The notes beneath the pieces are model-generated. The model was not told the origin of the DNA. It ran no database searches and worked only from the letters and a program-made list of their open reading frames with translations. From Hydrogenophaga sp. (GTDB taxonomy: Bacteria > Pseudomonadota > Gammaproteobacteria > Burkholderiales > Burkholderiaceae_C), in assembly GCF_019635465.1 (NCBI RefSeq), contig NZ_JAHBZK010000015.1, positions 1 to 64,000 on the forward strand: a DNA stretch of 64,000 nt, in the 5' to 3' direction. Both the position numbers and the translations under genes were made by a program. This document shows, piece by piece, positions 48,287-56,953 of the stretch (position 1 is its first letter; every line of letters begins with the position of its first letter).

Positions 48287-49258
48287 ATGGCGATCGCAGC
48301 ACGACTCTTTGGCGGCGCTGCCGCCCTGCGCAACCCGGCGGAGCTGGGCCGCAAACTGGTGATGGGCGCGGGCGTTCCGCTCGTGGCCTTCGCCATCTTC
48401 CTGGCGCTGTGGTCCGTCACGGCCGCGCGCATCCAGACCAGCCTGGGCGCCGTGCCCGGTCCGCTGCAGGTGGCCGAGCAGGCGGTCTCGCTGGTGAAGG
48501 AACACATGGCCGAGCGTGAGCGCCAGGCCGCCTTCTACGAGCGCCAGGCCAAACGCAATCAGGAGCGCCTGGCCGAAGACCCGAGCTATGAGGTCCGCAC
48601 CATCAAATGGACCGGCAAGGCCACCTACATCGACCAGATCCTCACCAGCCTGAAGACGGTCTTCGTGGGCTTTTTGCTGGCCACCCTGGTGGCGGTGCCG
48701 CTGGGCATTCTGGCTGGTACGTCCAAGGTCGTGCAGGCCGCCATCAACCCGATGGTGCAGCTGTTTCGCCCGGTGTCGCCGCTGGCCTGGCTGCCCATCG
48801 TCACGCTGGTGGTGAGTGCGGTGTACGTCACCGCCGACGAGCCGATGTTCCAGAAGTCCTTCCTGATCTCGGCCATCACGGTGACGCTGTGCTCGCTGTG
48901 GACCACGCTGATCAACACCGCCATCGGCGTGACCTCGGTCGACAAGGACCTGGTCAACGTCGGCAAGGTGCTGCAACTGCCGCTGGGCACGCGCATCCGC
49001 AAGATCATCGTGCCCTCGGCCCTGCCCTTCATCTTCACCGGCATGCGCCTGTCGCTCGGTGTGGGCTGGATGGTGCTGATCGCCGCCGAAATGCTGGCGC
49101 AGAACCCAGGCCTGGGCAAATTCGTCTGGGACGAGTTCCAGAACGGCAGCTCCGAGTCGCTGAGCCGCATCATGGTCGCGGTGTTCACCATCGGTGCCAT
49201 CGGCTTCGCGCTCGACCGCCTGATGCTGGTCCTGCAGAACCTGGTCACGCGACGCTGA
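48287..49258 (+). CDS. nrtB: Nitrate ABC transporter permease NrtB
   Basis: 323 residues with about six transmembrane helices. The first ~45 residues hold a hydrophobic anchor, then a charged stretch of about 35 residues ([20 protein letters not shown], likely cytoplasmic) precedes the main ABC permease domain ([20 protein letters not shown]...). The ATPase-contact loop is [20 protein letters not shown] near 225-245. Partner of nrtA and the fused ATPase. 3 bases after nrtA. Confidence 0.92.
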   Translation: MAIAARLFGGAAALRNPAELGRKLVMGAGVPLVAFAIFLALWSVTAARIQTSLGAVPGPLQVAEQAVSLVKEHMAERERQAAFYERQAKRNQERLAEDPSYEVRTIKWTGKATYIDQILTSLKTVFVGFLLATLVAVPLGILAGTSKVVQAAINPMVQLFRPVSPLAWLPIVTLVVSAVYVTADEPMFQKSFLISAITVTLCSLWTTLINTAIGVTSVDKDLVNVGKVLQLPLGTRIRKIIVPSALPFIFTGMRLSLGVGWMVLIAAEMLAQNPGLGKFVWDEFQNGSSESLSRIMVAVFTIGAIGFALDRLMLVLQNLVTRR

Positions 49259-49280
49259 CATGGGCACGGGAGCCACCGCC

Positions 49281-51134
49281 ATGAACGCCATTGCCATGCC
49301 GCGCGCGATCCTGGACGTCGTCAGCGCGCACGACACCCCTGCACCGACCACCCATGCCGCCACGCAAACCGCCGCACTCGAACTGCGCAACGTCTGCAAA
49401 GGCTACGGCAGCGGCGCCTCGCGCAGCGAGGTGCTCACCAACCTGAACCTGAGCGTCGCGCCGGGCGAGTTCGTCGCCATCGTCGGCTTCTCGGGCACGG
49501 GCAAGACCACGCTCATCAACCTGCTGGCTGGCCTGACCCAGGCGGACAGCGGTGACGTTCTCAAGAACGGACAGCCCATCACCGAGCCCGGCCCCGACCG
49601 CGGCATCGTGTTCCAGAGCTACTCGCTCATGCCCTGGCTCACCGTGCGCGAGAACGTGGCCCTGGCGGTGGACCGCGTCAGCGCACACCTGAGCGCCAAG
49701 GCGCGCGCCGAGGAGGTCAAACGCTACGTGGCCATGGTGGGCCTGTCGGCCGCCATCGACAAACGCCCCTCGCAGCTCTCAGGTGGCATGCGCCAGCGCG
49801 TGTCGGTGGCGCGTGCCCTGGCCACCGATCCGGACACACTGCTGCTCGACGAGCCGCTGTCGGCGCTGGATGCGCTCACCCGCGCCAACCTGCAGGACGA
49901 GATCGTTCGCATCTGGAGCGAGAACCGCAAGACGGTGGTGCTCATCACCAACGACGTCGACGAGGCCTTGATGGTGGCCGACCGCATCATCCCGCTGGAC
50001 ATCGGACCGGGCGCCGCGCTGGGCCCGTCGTTCACGGTCGACATCGAACGCCCGCGCGATCGCCGCGCGATGAACCACGACGAGCGCTTCAAGACCCTGC
50101 GTGGCCAGATCACCGAGCACCTGATCGGTCTGGCGCACCAGCACGCCGCACAACAGGGCGGCAACGTGATCCAGCTGCCCAGCCTGACCCCGCGTGTGCC
50201 GGGCCAGTCGACATCGGCCGCCCCCGGGCCCACCCTGGCCAGCCTGCTCAAGATGCGCCACGCCGCACTGGCCGAGCGCATCGAGACCGAGGCCTTCGAG
50301 GCGCAACAGGTCACGCAGTCGATAGCCGCTGATGCCACCGGCCTGGGCGGTGACGAGCGCTTCGCCGAGTTCTCGCGCCTGACCAAGGTCTACCCCACGC
50401 CCAAGGGGCCGCAGGCCGTGGTCGAGGGCTTCGACCTCAAGATCCGCAAGGGCGAATTCATCTCGCTCATTGGCCACTCGGGCTGCGGCAAGTCCACCGT
50501 GCTGTCGATGATGGCCGGCCTGACCGACGTGACCGAGGGCGTGATCGTGCTCGACGGCCGCGAAGTGCGCGACGCCGGCCCGGACCGGGGCATCGTGTTC
50601 CAGGCCCCCAGTCTGGTGCCCTGGCTCACCGCGCACGAAAACGTGATGCTGGGCGTGGCGCGCGTGTTTCCGCACGCCAGCGAAGCCGAGCGCCGCGACA
50701 CGGTGGGCTACTACCTCAACCGCGTCGGCCTGGGCAGTGCGATGAACAAGCACGCCAGCGAGCTGTCCAACGGCATGAAGCAGCGCGTGGGCATTGCGCG
50801 CGCCTTTGCCCTGCAACCCAAGATGCTGTTGCTCGACGAGCCCTTCGGCATGCTGGACTCGCTCACCCGCTGGGACCTGCAGGAAGTGCTGATGGAGGTG
50901 TGGTCGCGCAGCCAGGTCACCGCCATGATGGTCACGCACGACGTGGACGAAGCCATCCTGCTGGCCGACCGCGTGGTGATGATGACCAACGGGCCGCGCG
51001 CACGCGTCGGCAAGGTCATGGACGTGCCCCTGCCCCGCCCGCGCACCCGCGAAGCGCTGCTCAAGCACCCCCGCTACTACGAGCTGCGCGAGGAGCTGAT
51101 CGGCTTCCTCGAAGACTGCGGCAGCCAGCACTGA
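49281..51134 (+). CDS. nrtC: Nitrate ABC transporter, two fused ATPase domains (NrtCD-like)
   Basis: 617 residues from the ATG at 49281 (GGGAG upstream); 49260 is an alternative. Domain 1: Walker [10 protein letters not shown] (69-77), signature LSGGM (166-170), Glu191 after Walker B, and Asn224 where the H-loop histidine is expected (TNDVDEA). A linker of about 80 residues follows. Domain 2: Walker [10 protein letters not shown] (398-406), signature LSNGM (495-499), H-loop His553 in VTHDVDEA. In the sandwich, site 1 would pair domain 1 Walker/H-loop with the domain 2 signature and be degenerate; site 2 keeps all residues. The usual cyanobacterial NrtC has a substrate-like C-terminus instead; this is a tandem ATPase, so nrtCD is a better label. 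Confidence 0.88.
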   Translation: MNAIAMPRAILDVVSAHDTPAPTTHAATQTAALELRNVCKGYGSGASRSEVLTNLNLSVAPGEFVAIVGFSGTGKTTLINLLAGLTQADSGDVLKNGQPITEPGPDRGIVFQSYSLMPWLTVRENVALAVDRVSAHLSAKARAEEVKRYVAMVGLSAAIDKRPSQLSGGMRQRVSVARALATDPDTLLLDEPLSALDALTRANLQDEIVRIWSENRKTVVLITNDVDEALMVADRIIPLDIGPGAALGPSFTVDIERPRDRRAMNHDERFKTLRGQITEHLIGLAHQHAAQQGGNVIQLPSLTPRVPGQSTSAAPGPTLASLLKMRHAALAERIETEAFEAQQVTQSIAADATGLGGDERFAEFSRLTKVYPTPKGPQAVVEGFDLKIRKGEFISLIGHSGCGKSTVLSMMAGLTDVTEGVIVLDGREVRDAGPDRGIVFQAPSLVPWLTAHENVMLGVARVFPHASEAERRDTVGYYLNRVGLGSAMNKHASELSNGMKQRVGIARAFALQPKMLLLDEPFGMLDSLTRWDLQEVLMEVWSRSQVTAMMVTHDVDEAILLADRVVMMTNGPRARVGKVMDVPLPRPRTREALLKHPRYYELREELIGFLEDCGSQH

Positions 51135-51188
51135 CGGTTACCCCCGACCCTGTTCCCTTCCCTCTTTCCCCATCCAAAGGAATTCACC

Positions 51189-52001
51189 ATGGCCTACCTC
51201 GCACCCACCGAGTTCGTGACCAAGATGGTTGACGCAGGCGAATCCAAGCTGCTGATGTCCACCCGCGACACGCTGATCCGCGCCTACATGGCCGGCGCCA
51301 TTCTGGCGCTGGCCGCGGCGTTTGCCGTGACCATCACGGTCAACACCGGCAACCCGCTACTGGGCGCGCTGCTGTTCCCGGTGGGCTTTTGCATGCTCTA
51401 CCTGCTGGGCTTTGACCTGTTGACCGGCGTGTTCACGCTCGCACCCCTGGCGGTGCTGGACAAGCGGCCCGGCGCCACCTGGTCGGGCGTGCTGCGCAAC
51501 TGGACCCTGGTCTTCTTCGGCAACTTCGCCGGCGCCCTCACCGTCGCCGTCTTCATGGCCATCATCTTCACCAACGGCTTCTCGGCCGAACCCAACGCCA
51601 TCGGCCAGAAGATCGGCCACATCGGCGAAGGCCGCACGGTGGGTTACGCCGCCCTTGGTGCCGCCGGCATGCTGACGCTGTTCGTGCGCGCGGTGATGTG
51701 CAACTGGATGGTGTCCACCGGTGTGGTGGCGGCCATGATGTCCACCTCGGTGTCGGGCAAGGTCATCGCCATGTGGATGCCCATCCTGGTGTTCTTCTAC
51801 CTGGGCTTTGAGCACTCCATCGTGAACATGTACCTGTTCCCCTCGGGCCTGATGCTCGGCGGTCACTTCACCTTCATGGACTACCTGCTCTGGAACGAGA
51901 TCCCCACCGTGCTGGGCAACCTCGTGGGCGGCCTGACCTTCGTTGGCGCGACGCTGTATTCCACCCACTACAAGACGGCGCCCAAGCTGGCGGCTCGCTG
52001 A
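51189..52001 (+). CDS. Formate/nitrite transporter family channel
   Basis: 270 residues, six hydrophobic helices, the length of the FNT (FocA/NirC) family. Characteristic stretches are GADAG-like positions replaced by MAGAILALAAAFAVTITVNT near 34-53, GNFAGAL near 116, and the nitrite-type channel region VRAVMCNWMVSTGVVAAMMS near 160-180 with the conserved His-equivalent region in helix 5. FNT channels carry nitrite or formate (with protons) across the inner membrane. In this cluster it most likely supplies or relieves nitrite made by NasA. Position between nrtC and the kinase gene is characteristic of betaproteobacteria. Confidence 0.85.
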   Translation: MAYLAPTEFVTKMVDAGESKLLMSTRDTLIRAYMAGAILALAAAFAVTITVNTGNPLLGALLFPVGFCMLYLLGFDLLTGVFTLAPLAVLDKRPGATWSGVLRNWTLVFFGNFAGALTVAVFMAIIFTNGFSAEPNAIGQKIGHIGEGRTVGYAALGAAGMLTLFVRAVMCNWMVSTGVVAAMMSTSVSGKVIAMWMPILVFFYLGFEHSIVNMYLFPSGLMLGGHFTFMDYLLWNEIPTVLGNLVGGLTFVGATLYSTHYKTAPKLAAR

Positions 52002-52067
52002 GCGATCGGGGCCTTGTCCCTGGCGAGCCCCGCTGCCAGCGCGCACGGGGCTCGTTTCGCATCTGCC

Positions 52068-53804
52068 ATGACAAGCGAACTCTCGGTGAGCGTGGGTCAG
52101 CACAGCGACAAGGGTCGCAAGCCGCTGAACCAGGACTTCCACGGCCTGTGCATTCCGAGGCAACCCTTGCTGGGCGCCAAGGGCATCGCCGTCGCACTGG
52201 CCGACGGCATCAGCAGCAGCGACGCGGGCCACGTCGCCAGCGCCTCCGCGGTCCAGAGCTTCCTGGACGACTACTACTGCACCTCGGACGCGTGGTCGGT
52301 GAAGACGTCGGCGCACCGTGTGATCGAGGCGGCCAACGCCTGGCTGTATGCCCAGACCTTTCAGGGTCAGGGACGCTTCGACAAGGACCGCGGTCATGTG
52401 TGCACCTTCAGCGCGCTGGTGCTGCGCTCGACCACGGCCCACCTGTTCCATGTGGGCGACGCGCGCATCTACCGGGTGCACGCGCAATCGCTGGAACAGC
52501 TCACCAACGACCACCGCGTCCACGTGTCGCGCGAGGAGAACTTCCTCAGCCGCGCGCTGGGCATCGCGTCCTCGGTCGACATCGACTACCAGGCGCAGCC
52601 CCTGGCGGTGGGCGACACCTTTCTGCTCGCCACCGATGGCGTGCATCAACACGTGGGAGCGGATGTTCTTGCGGCCACCATCCAGGCGAACGCCGCTGAT
52701 CTGGACCACGCAGCCCGCACCATCATCGATGAAGCGCTGCACAACGGCAGCCCCGACAACCTCACGGTGCAGATCGTGCGCGTGGACGCCCTGCCCGATC
52801 CGAACCGGCACGAGCTGCCCCTGCAGGCCGGCGATCTGCCGCTGCCACCACCGCTGTCCGCACGCGCCGAGCTCGACGGCTTTCGCATCGAGCGCGAACT
52901 GCATGGCAGCAGCCGCAGTCACGTCTATCTCGCCACCGACCTGGCCAACGGCAATGAGCTGGTGATCAAGACGCCCTCGGTGGACCTGCAGGACGACAAG
53001 GCCTACCGCGAACGTTTTCTGATGGAGGAATGGGTGGCCAGGCGCATCCACAACGACCACGTGATGCGCGCCTACCCCTCATGCCGCCAGCGCACCTGCC
53101 TCTACACCGCATTGGCCTACGTCCCCGGCCAGACCCTGGCGCAATGGATGCGTGACCACCCGACGCCCGATCTGGCGCAGGTGCGCGACATCGTCGAGCA
53201 AGTGGCCAAGGGCCTGCGCGCCTTTCACCGCATGGAGATGCTGCACCAGGACCTGCGCCCCGAGAACATCATGATCGACCCGCAGGGCACGGTGTGCCTC
53301 ATCGACTTCGGCTCGGTCGCCGTGGCCAGCCTGGCGGAGACCGCACCACCCGACGCCGCGTCGGCCATCCCTGGCACCTTGCAGTACACCGCGCCCGAGT
53401 ACTTTCTTGGCCAAGGCGGCAGCGCACGCGCCGACACCTTCGCCCTGGCGAGCATCACCTACCAGATGCTGACCGGCCGGCTGCCCTACGGCCTCGGGCT
53501 CACGCGCGTGCGCCAAGGTCAGGACCTCAAGCGCCTGTCGTATGAACCGATCCGTTTGCGCCAGCCGCACATCCCCGTCTGGGTCGACAAAGCCATCGAG
53601 AAGGCCGTGAGTCTGGACCCGCACCGACGCCACGACGAGGTCTCGGAATTCGCCTGGGACCTGCGTCACCCGAACCGCGCCTACCTGCGCGATCGCGAGC
53701 CGCCCCTGGTCGAGCGCCACCCGGTGGCGTTCTGGCAAGGGGTGTCTTTTGTCCTGCTGTTGCTCCTGCTCGCCGTGCTGGCCACGCACCATGCGCCGCA
53801 CTGA
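52068..53804 (+). CDS. PP2C phosphatase-serine/threonine kinase fusion, membrane-anchored
   Basis: 578 residues from the ATG at 52068; a TTG at 52014 would add 18. Residues about 1-250 are a PP2C domain: NQD (21-23), ADG (45-47), VGDARIYR near 138, ATDGVHQH and SPDNLTVQIVR. Residues about 270-550 are a Hanks-type kinase: Lys301 in VIK, HQDLRPEN with Asp395 (HQD rather than HRD), DFG with Asp413, and APE-like APEYF. A transmembrane helix at about 555-575 anchors the C-terminus. Homologues occur beside nitrate assimilation genes (for example in Pseudomonas), but their substrate is unknown. The gene lies between the FNT channel and the nirB promoter. Confidence 0.85.
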   Translation: MTSELSVSVGQHSDKGRKPLNQDFHGLCIPRQPLLGAKGIAVALADGISSSDAGHVASASAVQSFLDDYYCTSDAWSVKTSAHRVIEAANAWLYAQTFQGQGRFDKDRGHVCTFSALVLRSTTAHLFHVGDARIYRVHAQSLEQLTNDHRVHVSREENFLSRALGIASSVDIDYQAQPLAVGDTFLLATDGVHQHVGADVLAATIQANAADLDHAARTIIDEALHNGSPDNLTVQIVRVDALPDPNRHELPLQAGDLPLPPPLSARAELDGFRIERELHGSSRSHVYLATDLANGNELVIKTPSVDLQDDKAYRERFLMEEWVARRIHNDHVMRAYPSCRQRTCLYTALAYVPGQTLAQWMRDHPTPDLAQVRDIVEQVAKGLRAFHRMEMLHQDLRPENIMIDPQGTVCLIDFGSVAVASLAETAPPDAASAIPGTLQYTAPEYFLGQGGSARADTFALASITYQMLTGRLPYGLGLTRVRQGQDLKRLSYEPIRLRQPHIPVWVDKAIEKAVSLDPHRRHDEVSEFAWDLRHPNRAYLRDREPPLVERHPVAFWQGVSFVLLLLLLAVLATHHAPH

Positions 53805-53839
53805 GCGCTACCCGAATTGAGGCATGGCACGCGCGGCAC

Positions 53840-53854
53840 GCACCACCCTGGCGC
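53840..53854 (+). promoter_or_regulatory. Candidate NtrC binding site upstream of nirB
   Basis: GCACCACCCTGGCGC matches the NtrC consensus GCACC-N5-GGTGC with one base changed (GGCGC). Its centre is about 85 bases upstream of the predicted start, a normal enhancer distance for sigma-54 promoters. Confidence 0.55.
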
Positions 53855-53905
53855 AACGACGGGGTCGCGATGGCGCAAAACACCGGGAAATGGCCTGTTT
53901 TGTCG

Positions 53906-53921
53906 TGGCATGCAACTTGCG
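53906..53921 (+). promoter_or_regulatory. Sigma-54-type promoter of the nirBD-nasA unit
   Basis: TGGCATG, CAAC, TTGCG: the -24/-12 pattern with GG (53907-53908) and GC (53919-53920) exactly 10 bases apart. The predicted start is near 53932. The -24 box (TGGCATG) and -12 box (TTGCG) each differ from TGGCACG and TTGCW by one base. Confidence 0.78.
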
Positions 53922-53958
53922 AACACAACGCGCAAACGGTCCGAGTGACCGTGACGGC

Positions 53959-54049
53959 CGCCAACGCAACGAGGCATTGGCGACCAACCGGACAAAGGCG
54001 TCTACACATGCGCGGCCCACTGGGCTGGCACTGTGCAGACGCCTTTTTT
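53959..54049 (+). promoter_or_regulatory. ANTAR-type antitermination leader before nirB
   Basis: Hairpin 1 (53959-53982): CGCCAA/TTGGCG outer stem, GC/GC inner pairs and hexaloop AACGAG. Hairpin 2 (53990-54003): GGAC and GTCT with hexaloop AAAGGC. Both loops carry A1 and G4. The terminator stem (AAGGCGTCT 53995-54003 with AGACGCCTT 54037-54045) is followed by T to 54049 and shares bases with hairpin 2. The second hairpin is nearly identical to the one before nrtA. An extra hairpin ACGGTC/GACCGT is at 53936-53952. The nirB ATG is 34 bases after the terminator. Confidence 0.85.
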
Positions 54050-54083
54050 GTTTCTTCAGACCCGACTGACCGATGGAGCTGCA

Positions 54084-56561
54084 ATGAACAAACCCAGACT
54101 TGTGATGGTCGGCAACGGCATGGCCGGTGTGCGCACCCTCGAAGAGCTGCTCAAGCTGGCCCCCGAGCTGTACGACATCACGGTGTTCGGCGCCGAGCCG
54201 CACCCCAACTACAACCGCATCCTGCTCTCGCCAGTGCTTGCGGGCGAACAGACGCTTGAGCAGATCGTGCTCAACGACTGGGACTGGTACCGCGACAACC
54301 ACATCACGCTGCACACCGGTCGCCGCGTCACGCGCATCGACCGCGTGCGCCGCGTGGTGGTGGCCGATGACGGTCAGGGTGATGTGATCGAGGCGCCCTA
54401 CGACCGCCTGATCCTGGCCACCGGCTCCAACCCCTTCATGCTGCCCATCCCGGGCAAGGACCTGCCCGGTTTGATCGCCTACCGCGATATCGCCGACACG
54501 CAGGCCATGATCGACGCGGCCAAGGCGCACAAGCACGCGGTGGTTATCGGTGGTGGCCTGCTGGGGCTGGAGGCCGCCAACGGACTGATGAAGCGCGGCA
54601 TGGACGTGACGGTGGTCCACGTGGCACCCTGGCTCATGGAGCGCCAGCTCGACGAGACCGCGGCCAAGCTGCTGCAGCAGTCGCTTGAGGCGCGGGGGCT
54701 GAAGTTCCTCATCGGCGCGCAGACCGAATCGCTGCTCGGCACCGATCGCGTGAAATCGGTGCGCTTCACGGACGGCACCGAAGTGCCCGCCGATCTGGTG
54801 GTGATGGCGGTGGGTATTCGCCCCAACACCGCGCTCGCCGAATCGGCCGGGCTGCACGTCAACCGCGGCATCGTGGTCAGCGACACGCTGCAGACCGTCA
54901 CCGATGCGCGCATCTACGCCGTGGGCGAATGTGCGGCGCACCGCGGTATTGCCTACGGCCTGGTGGCCCCGCTGTTCGAGCAAGGCAAGGTGCTGGCCAA
55001 CCATCTGGCCGAGTTCGGCATCGGCCGCTACAGCGGCTCGCTCACGTCGACCAAGCTCAAGGTCACCGGCATCGACCTGTTCTCGGCCGGCGACTTCATG
55101 GGCGGCGACGGCACCGACACCATCGTCATGAGCGATCCGGCCGGCGGCGTCTACAAGAAGCTGGTGCTCAAGGGCGACCAACTGGTGGGTGCCTGCCTGT
55201 ACGGCGACACGGTCGACGGCAGCTGGTACTTCAAGCTCCTGCGCGACGGCCGCAACCTGGCCGACGTGCGCGAGCGGCTGATGTTCGGCGAGCACTTCAG
55301 CACCAGCGCCATCGGTGACGTGGGCCACCAGGGCCAGAGCAAGGCCGCGGCCATGGCCGACAGCGACGAAGTCTGCGGTTGCAACGGCGTCAACAAGGGC
55401 GCCATCTGCAAGGCCATCCGCGACAAGGGCCTGTTCACGCTGGATGAGGTGCGCAAGCACACCAAGGCCAGCGCCAGCTGCGGCTCGTGCACCGGCCTGG
55501 TCGAGCAGATCCTGATGTTCACCGCTGGCGGCGACTACTCGGCCACGCCCAAGACCAAGGCCATCTGCGGCTGCACCGAACACGGCCACCAGGCGGTGCG
55601 TGATGCGATCCGCACCAACCGCCTGACCACGCGCGCCGCGGTGTTCAGTGGCCTCAACTGGCGAACGCCCGACGGCTGCGCCACCTGCCGCCCCGCCATC
55701 AACTACTACCTCATCAGCACCTGGCCCAAGGAAGCCAGGGACGATCCGCAGAGCCGCTTCGTCAACGAGCGCATGCACGCCAACATCCAGAAGGACGGCA
55801 CCTACAGCGTGATCCCGCGCATGTGGGGCGGAGAGACCACCGCCGACGAACTGCGCCGCATCGCCGACGCGGTCGACAAGTACCAGATCCCCACCGTCAA
55901 GGTCACCGGCGGCCAGCGCATCGACCTGCTGGGCGTGAAGAAGGAAGACCTGCCCGCGGTGTGGAAGGACATCGGCATGCCCAGTGGCCACGCCTACGCC
56001 AAGGCACTGCGCACGGTGAAGACCTGCGTGGGCAGCGAGTGGTGCCGCATGGGCACGCAGGACAGCACTCAAATGGGCAAGGACCTGGAGCGGGCCATGT
56101 GGCGCATGTATGCGCCGCACAAGGTCAAGTTCGCCGTCAGCGGCTGCCCGCGCAACTGCGCCGAGGCCGGCATCAAGGACGTGGGCATCGTCGGCGTGGA
56201 CAGCGGCTGGGAGATGTACGTGGCCGGCAACGGCGGCATCAAGACCGAGGTCGCCCAGTTCCTGGTCAAGCTCAAGACCGCCGAGGAGGTGATGGAATAC
56301 ACCGGCGCGTTCATGGAGCTGTACCGCCAGGAAGGCTGGTACCTGGAGCGCACCGTCCACTACGTGGCGCGCGTCGGGCTCGACCACGTCAAACGCCGCA
56401 TCCTCGACGACGCCGAAGGTCGCAAGGCGCTGTGGGCGCAGCTGCAGTTCGCCCTCGACGGCGAGCCCGATCCCTGGTTCCAGCACCAGGCCGCTGCCGT
56501 CGACACGCGCCAATACATTCCGATTCACGCGGCGCCCGTCGCCGAAGGGAGCCTGGCATGA
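54084..56561 (+). CDS. nirB: Assimilatory nitrite reductase large subunit NirB
   Basis: 825 residues. Residues about 1-300 are the NAD(P)H/FAD domain (MVGNGMAGVRTLEELL start, ATGSNPFMLPIPG, GGGLLGLEAANGL); BFD [2Fe-2S] clusters start near 430 (CGCNGVNKGAICKA) and 494 (CGCTEHGHQ). The siroheme-[4Fe-4S] site is CVGSEWC (near 647) and SGCPRNC (near 685). It reduces nitrite to ammonium with electrons from NAD(P)H. GGAG is 6 bases before the ATG; nirD overlaps the stop (ATGA). Confidence 0.96.
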   Translation: MNKPRLVMVGNGMAGVRTLEELLKLAPELYDITVFGAEPHPNYNRILLSPVLAGEQTLEQIVLNDWDWYRDNHITLHTGRRVTRIDRVRRVVVADDGQGDVIEAPYDRLILATGSNPFMLPIPGKDLPGLIAYRDIADTQAMIDAAKAHKHAVVIGGGLLGLEAANGLMKRGMDVTVVHVAPWLMERQLDETAAKLLQQSLEARGLKFLIGAQTESLLGTDRVKSVRFTDGTEVPADLVVMAVGIRPNTALAESAGLHVNRGIVVSDTLQTVTDARIYAVGECAAHRGIAYGLVAPLFEQGKVLANHLAEFGIGRYSGSLTSTKLKVTGIDLFSAGDFMGGDGTDTIVMSDPAGGVYKKLVLKGDQLVGACLYGDTVDGSWYFKLLRDGRNLADVRERLMFGEHFSTSAIGDVGHQGQSKAAAMADSDEVCGCNGVNKGAICKAIRDKGLFTLDEVRKHTKASASCGSCTGLVEQILMFTAGGDYSATPKTKAICGCTEHGHQAVRDAIRTNRLTTRAAVFSGLNWRTPDGCATCRPAINYYLISTWPKEARDDPQSRFVNERMHANIQKDGTYSVIPRMWGGETTADELRRIADAVDKYQIPTVKVTGGQRIDLLGVKKEDLPAVWKDIGMPSGHAYAKALRTVKTCVGSEWCRMGTQDSTQMGKDLERAMWRMYAPHKVKFAVSGCPRNCAEAGIKDVGIVGVDSGWEMYVAGNGGIKTEVAQFLVKLKTAEEVMEYTGAFMELYRQEGWYLERTVHYVARVGLDHVKRRILDDAEGRKALWAQLQFALDGEPDPWFQHQAAAVDTRQYIPIHAAPVAEGSLA

Positions 56562-56953
56562 GCGCCGAACAACCCGCCTGGCTCGCCATCTGCTCGGTCG
56601 ACGACATCCCGGTGCTGGGCTCGCGCACCGTGCCGCGCGAGCGCGGCGTGGACGTCGCCATCTTCCGCAACGCCGAGAACGAGGTGTTCGCCCTGCTCGA
56701 CCGCTGCCCCCACAAGGGCGGCCCCCTGAGCCAGGGCATCGTGTTCGGCCAGCGCGTGGCCTGCCCGCTGCACAACTGGACCATCGGCCTCGACAGCGGC
56801 CAGGCCCAGGCGCCCGACGAAGGCTGCACCCCGCGCTTTGCGGTGCGCGTGATCGAAGGGCGGGTGCACCTGGATGCGCACGAGCTCGCCACGCTGGGCA
56901 CCGACCTGGCCCGTCCCATCGCCGGCCCCGCTCGCCGCAAGCCACAGCCATGA
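56558..56953 (+). CDS. nirD: Nitrite reductase small subunit NirD (Rieske type)
   Basis: 131 residues. Rieske-type [2Fe-2S] site: CPHKGGPL (about 50-57) and CPLHNW (about 69-74). It pairs with NirB in nitrite reduction. ATGA overlap with nirB and with nasA on its other end, so the three are translationally linked. Confidence 0.94.
   Translation: MSAEQPAWLAICSVDDIPVLGSRTVPRERGVDVAIFRNAENEVFALLDRCPHKGGPLSQGIVFGQRVACPLHNWTIGLDSGQAQAPDEGCTPRFAVRVIEGRVHLDAHELATLGTDLARPIAGPARRKPQP

Noticed and set aside
46808-49399. Long minus-strand frame across nrtA and nrtB
   Set aside because: Shadow of nrtA/nrtB, low-complexity product, no ribosome site.
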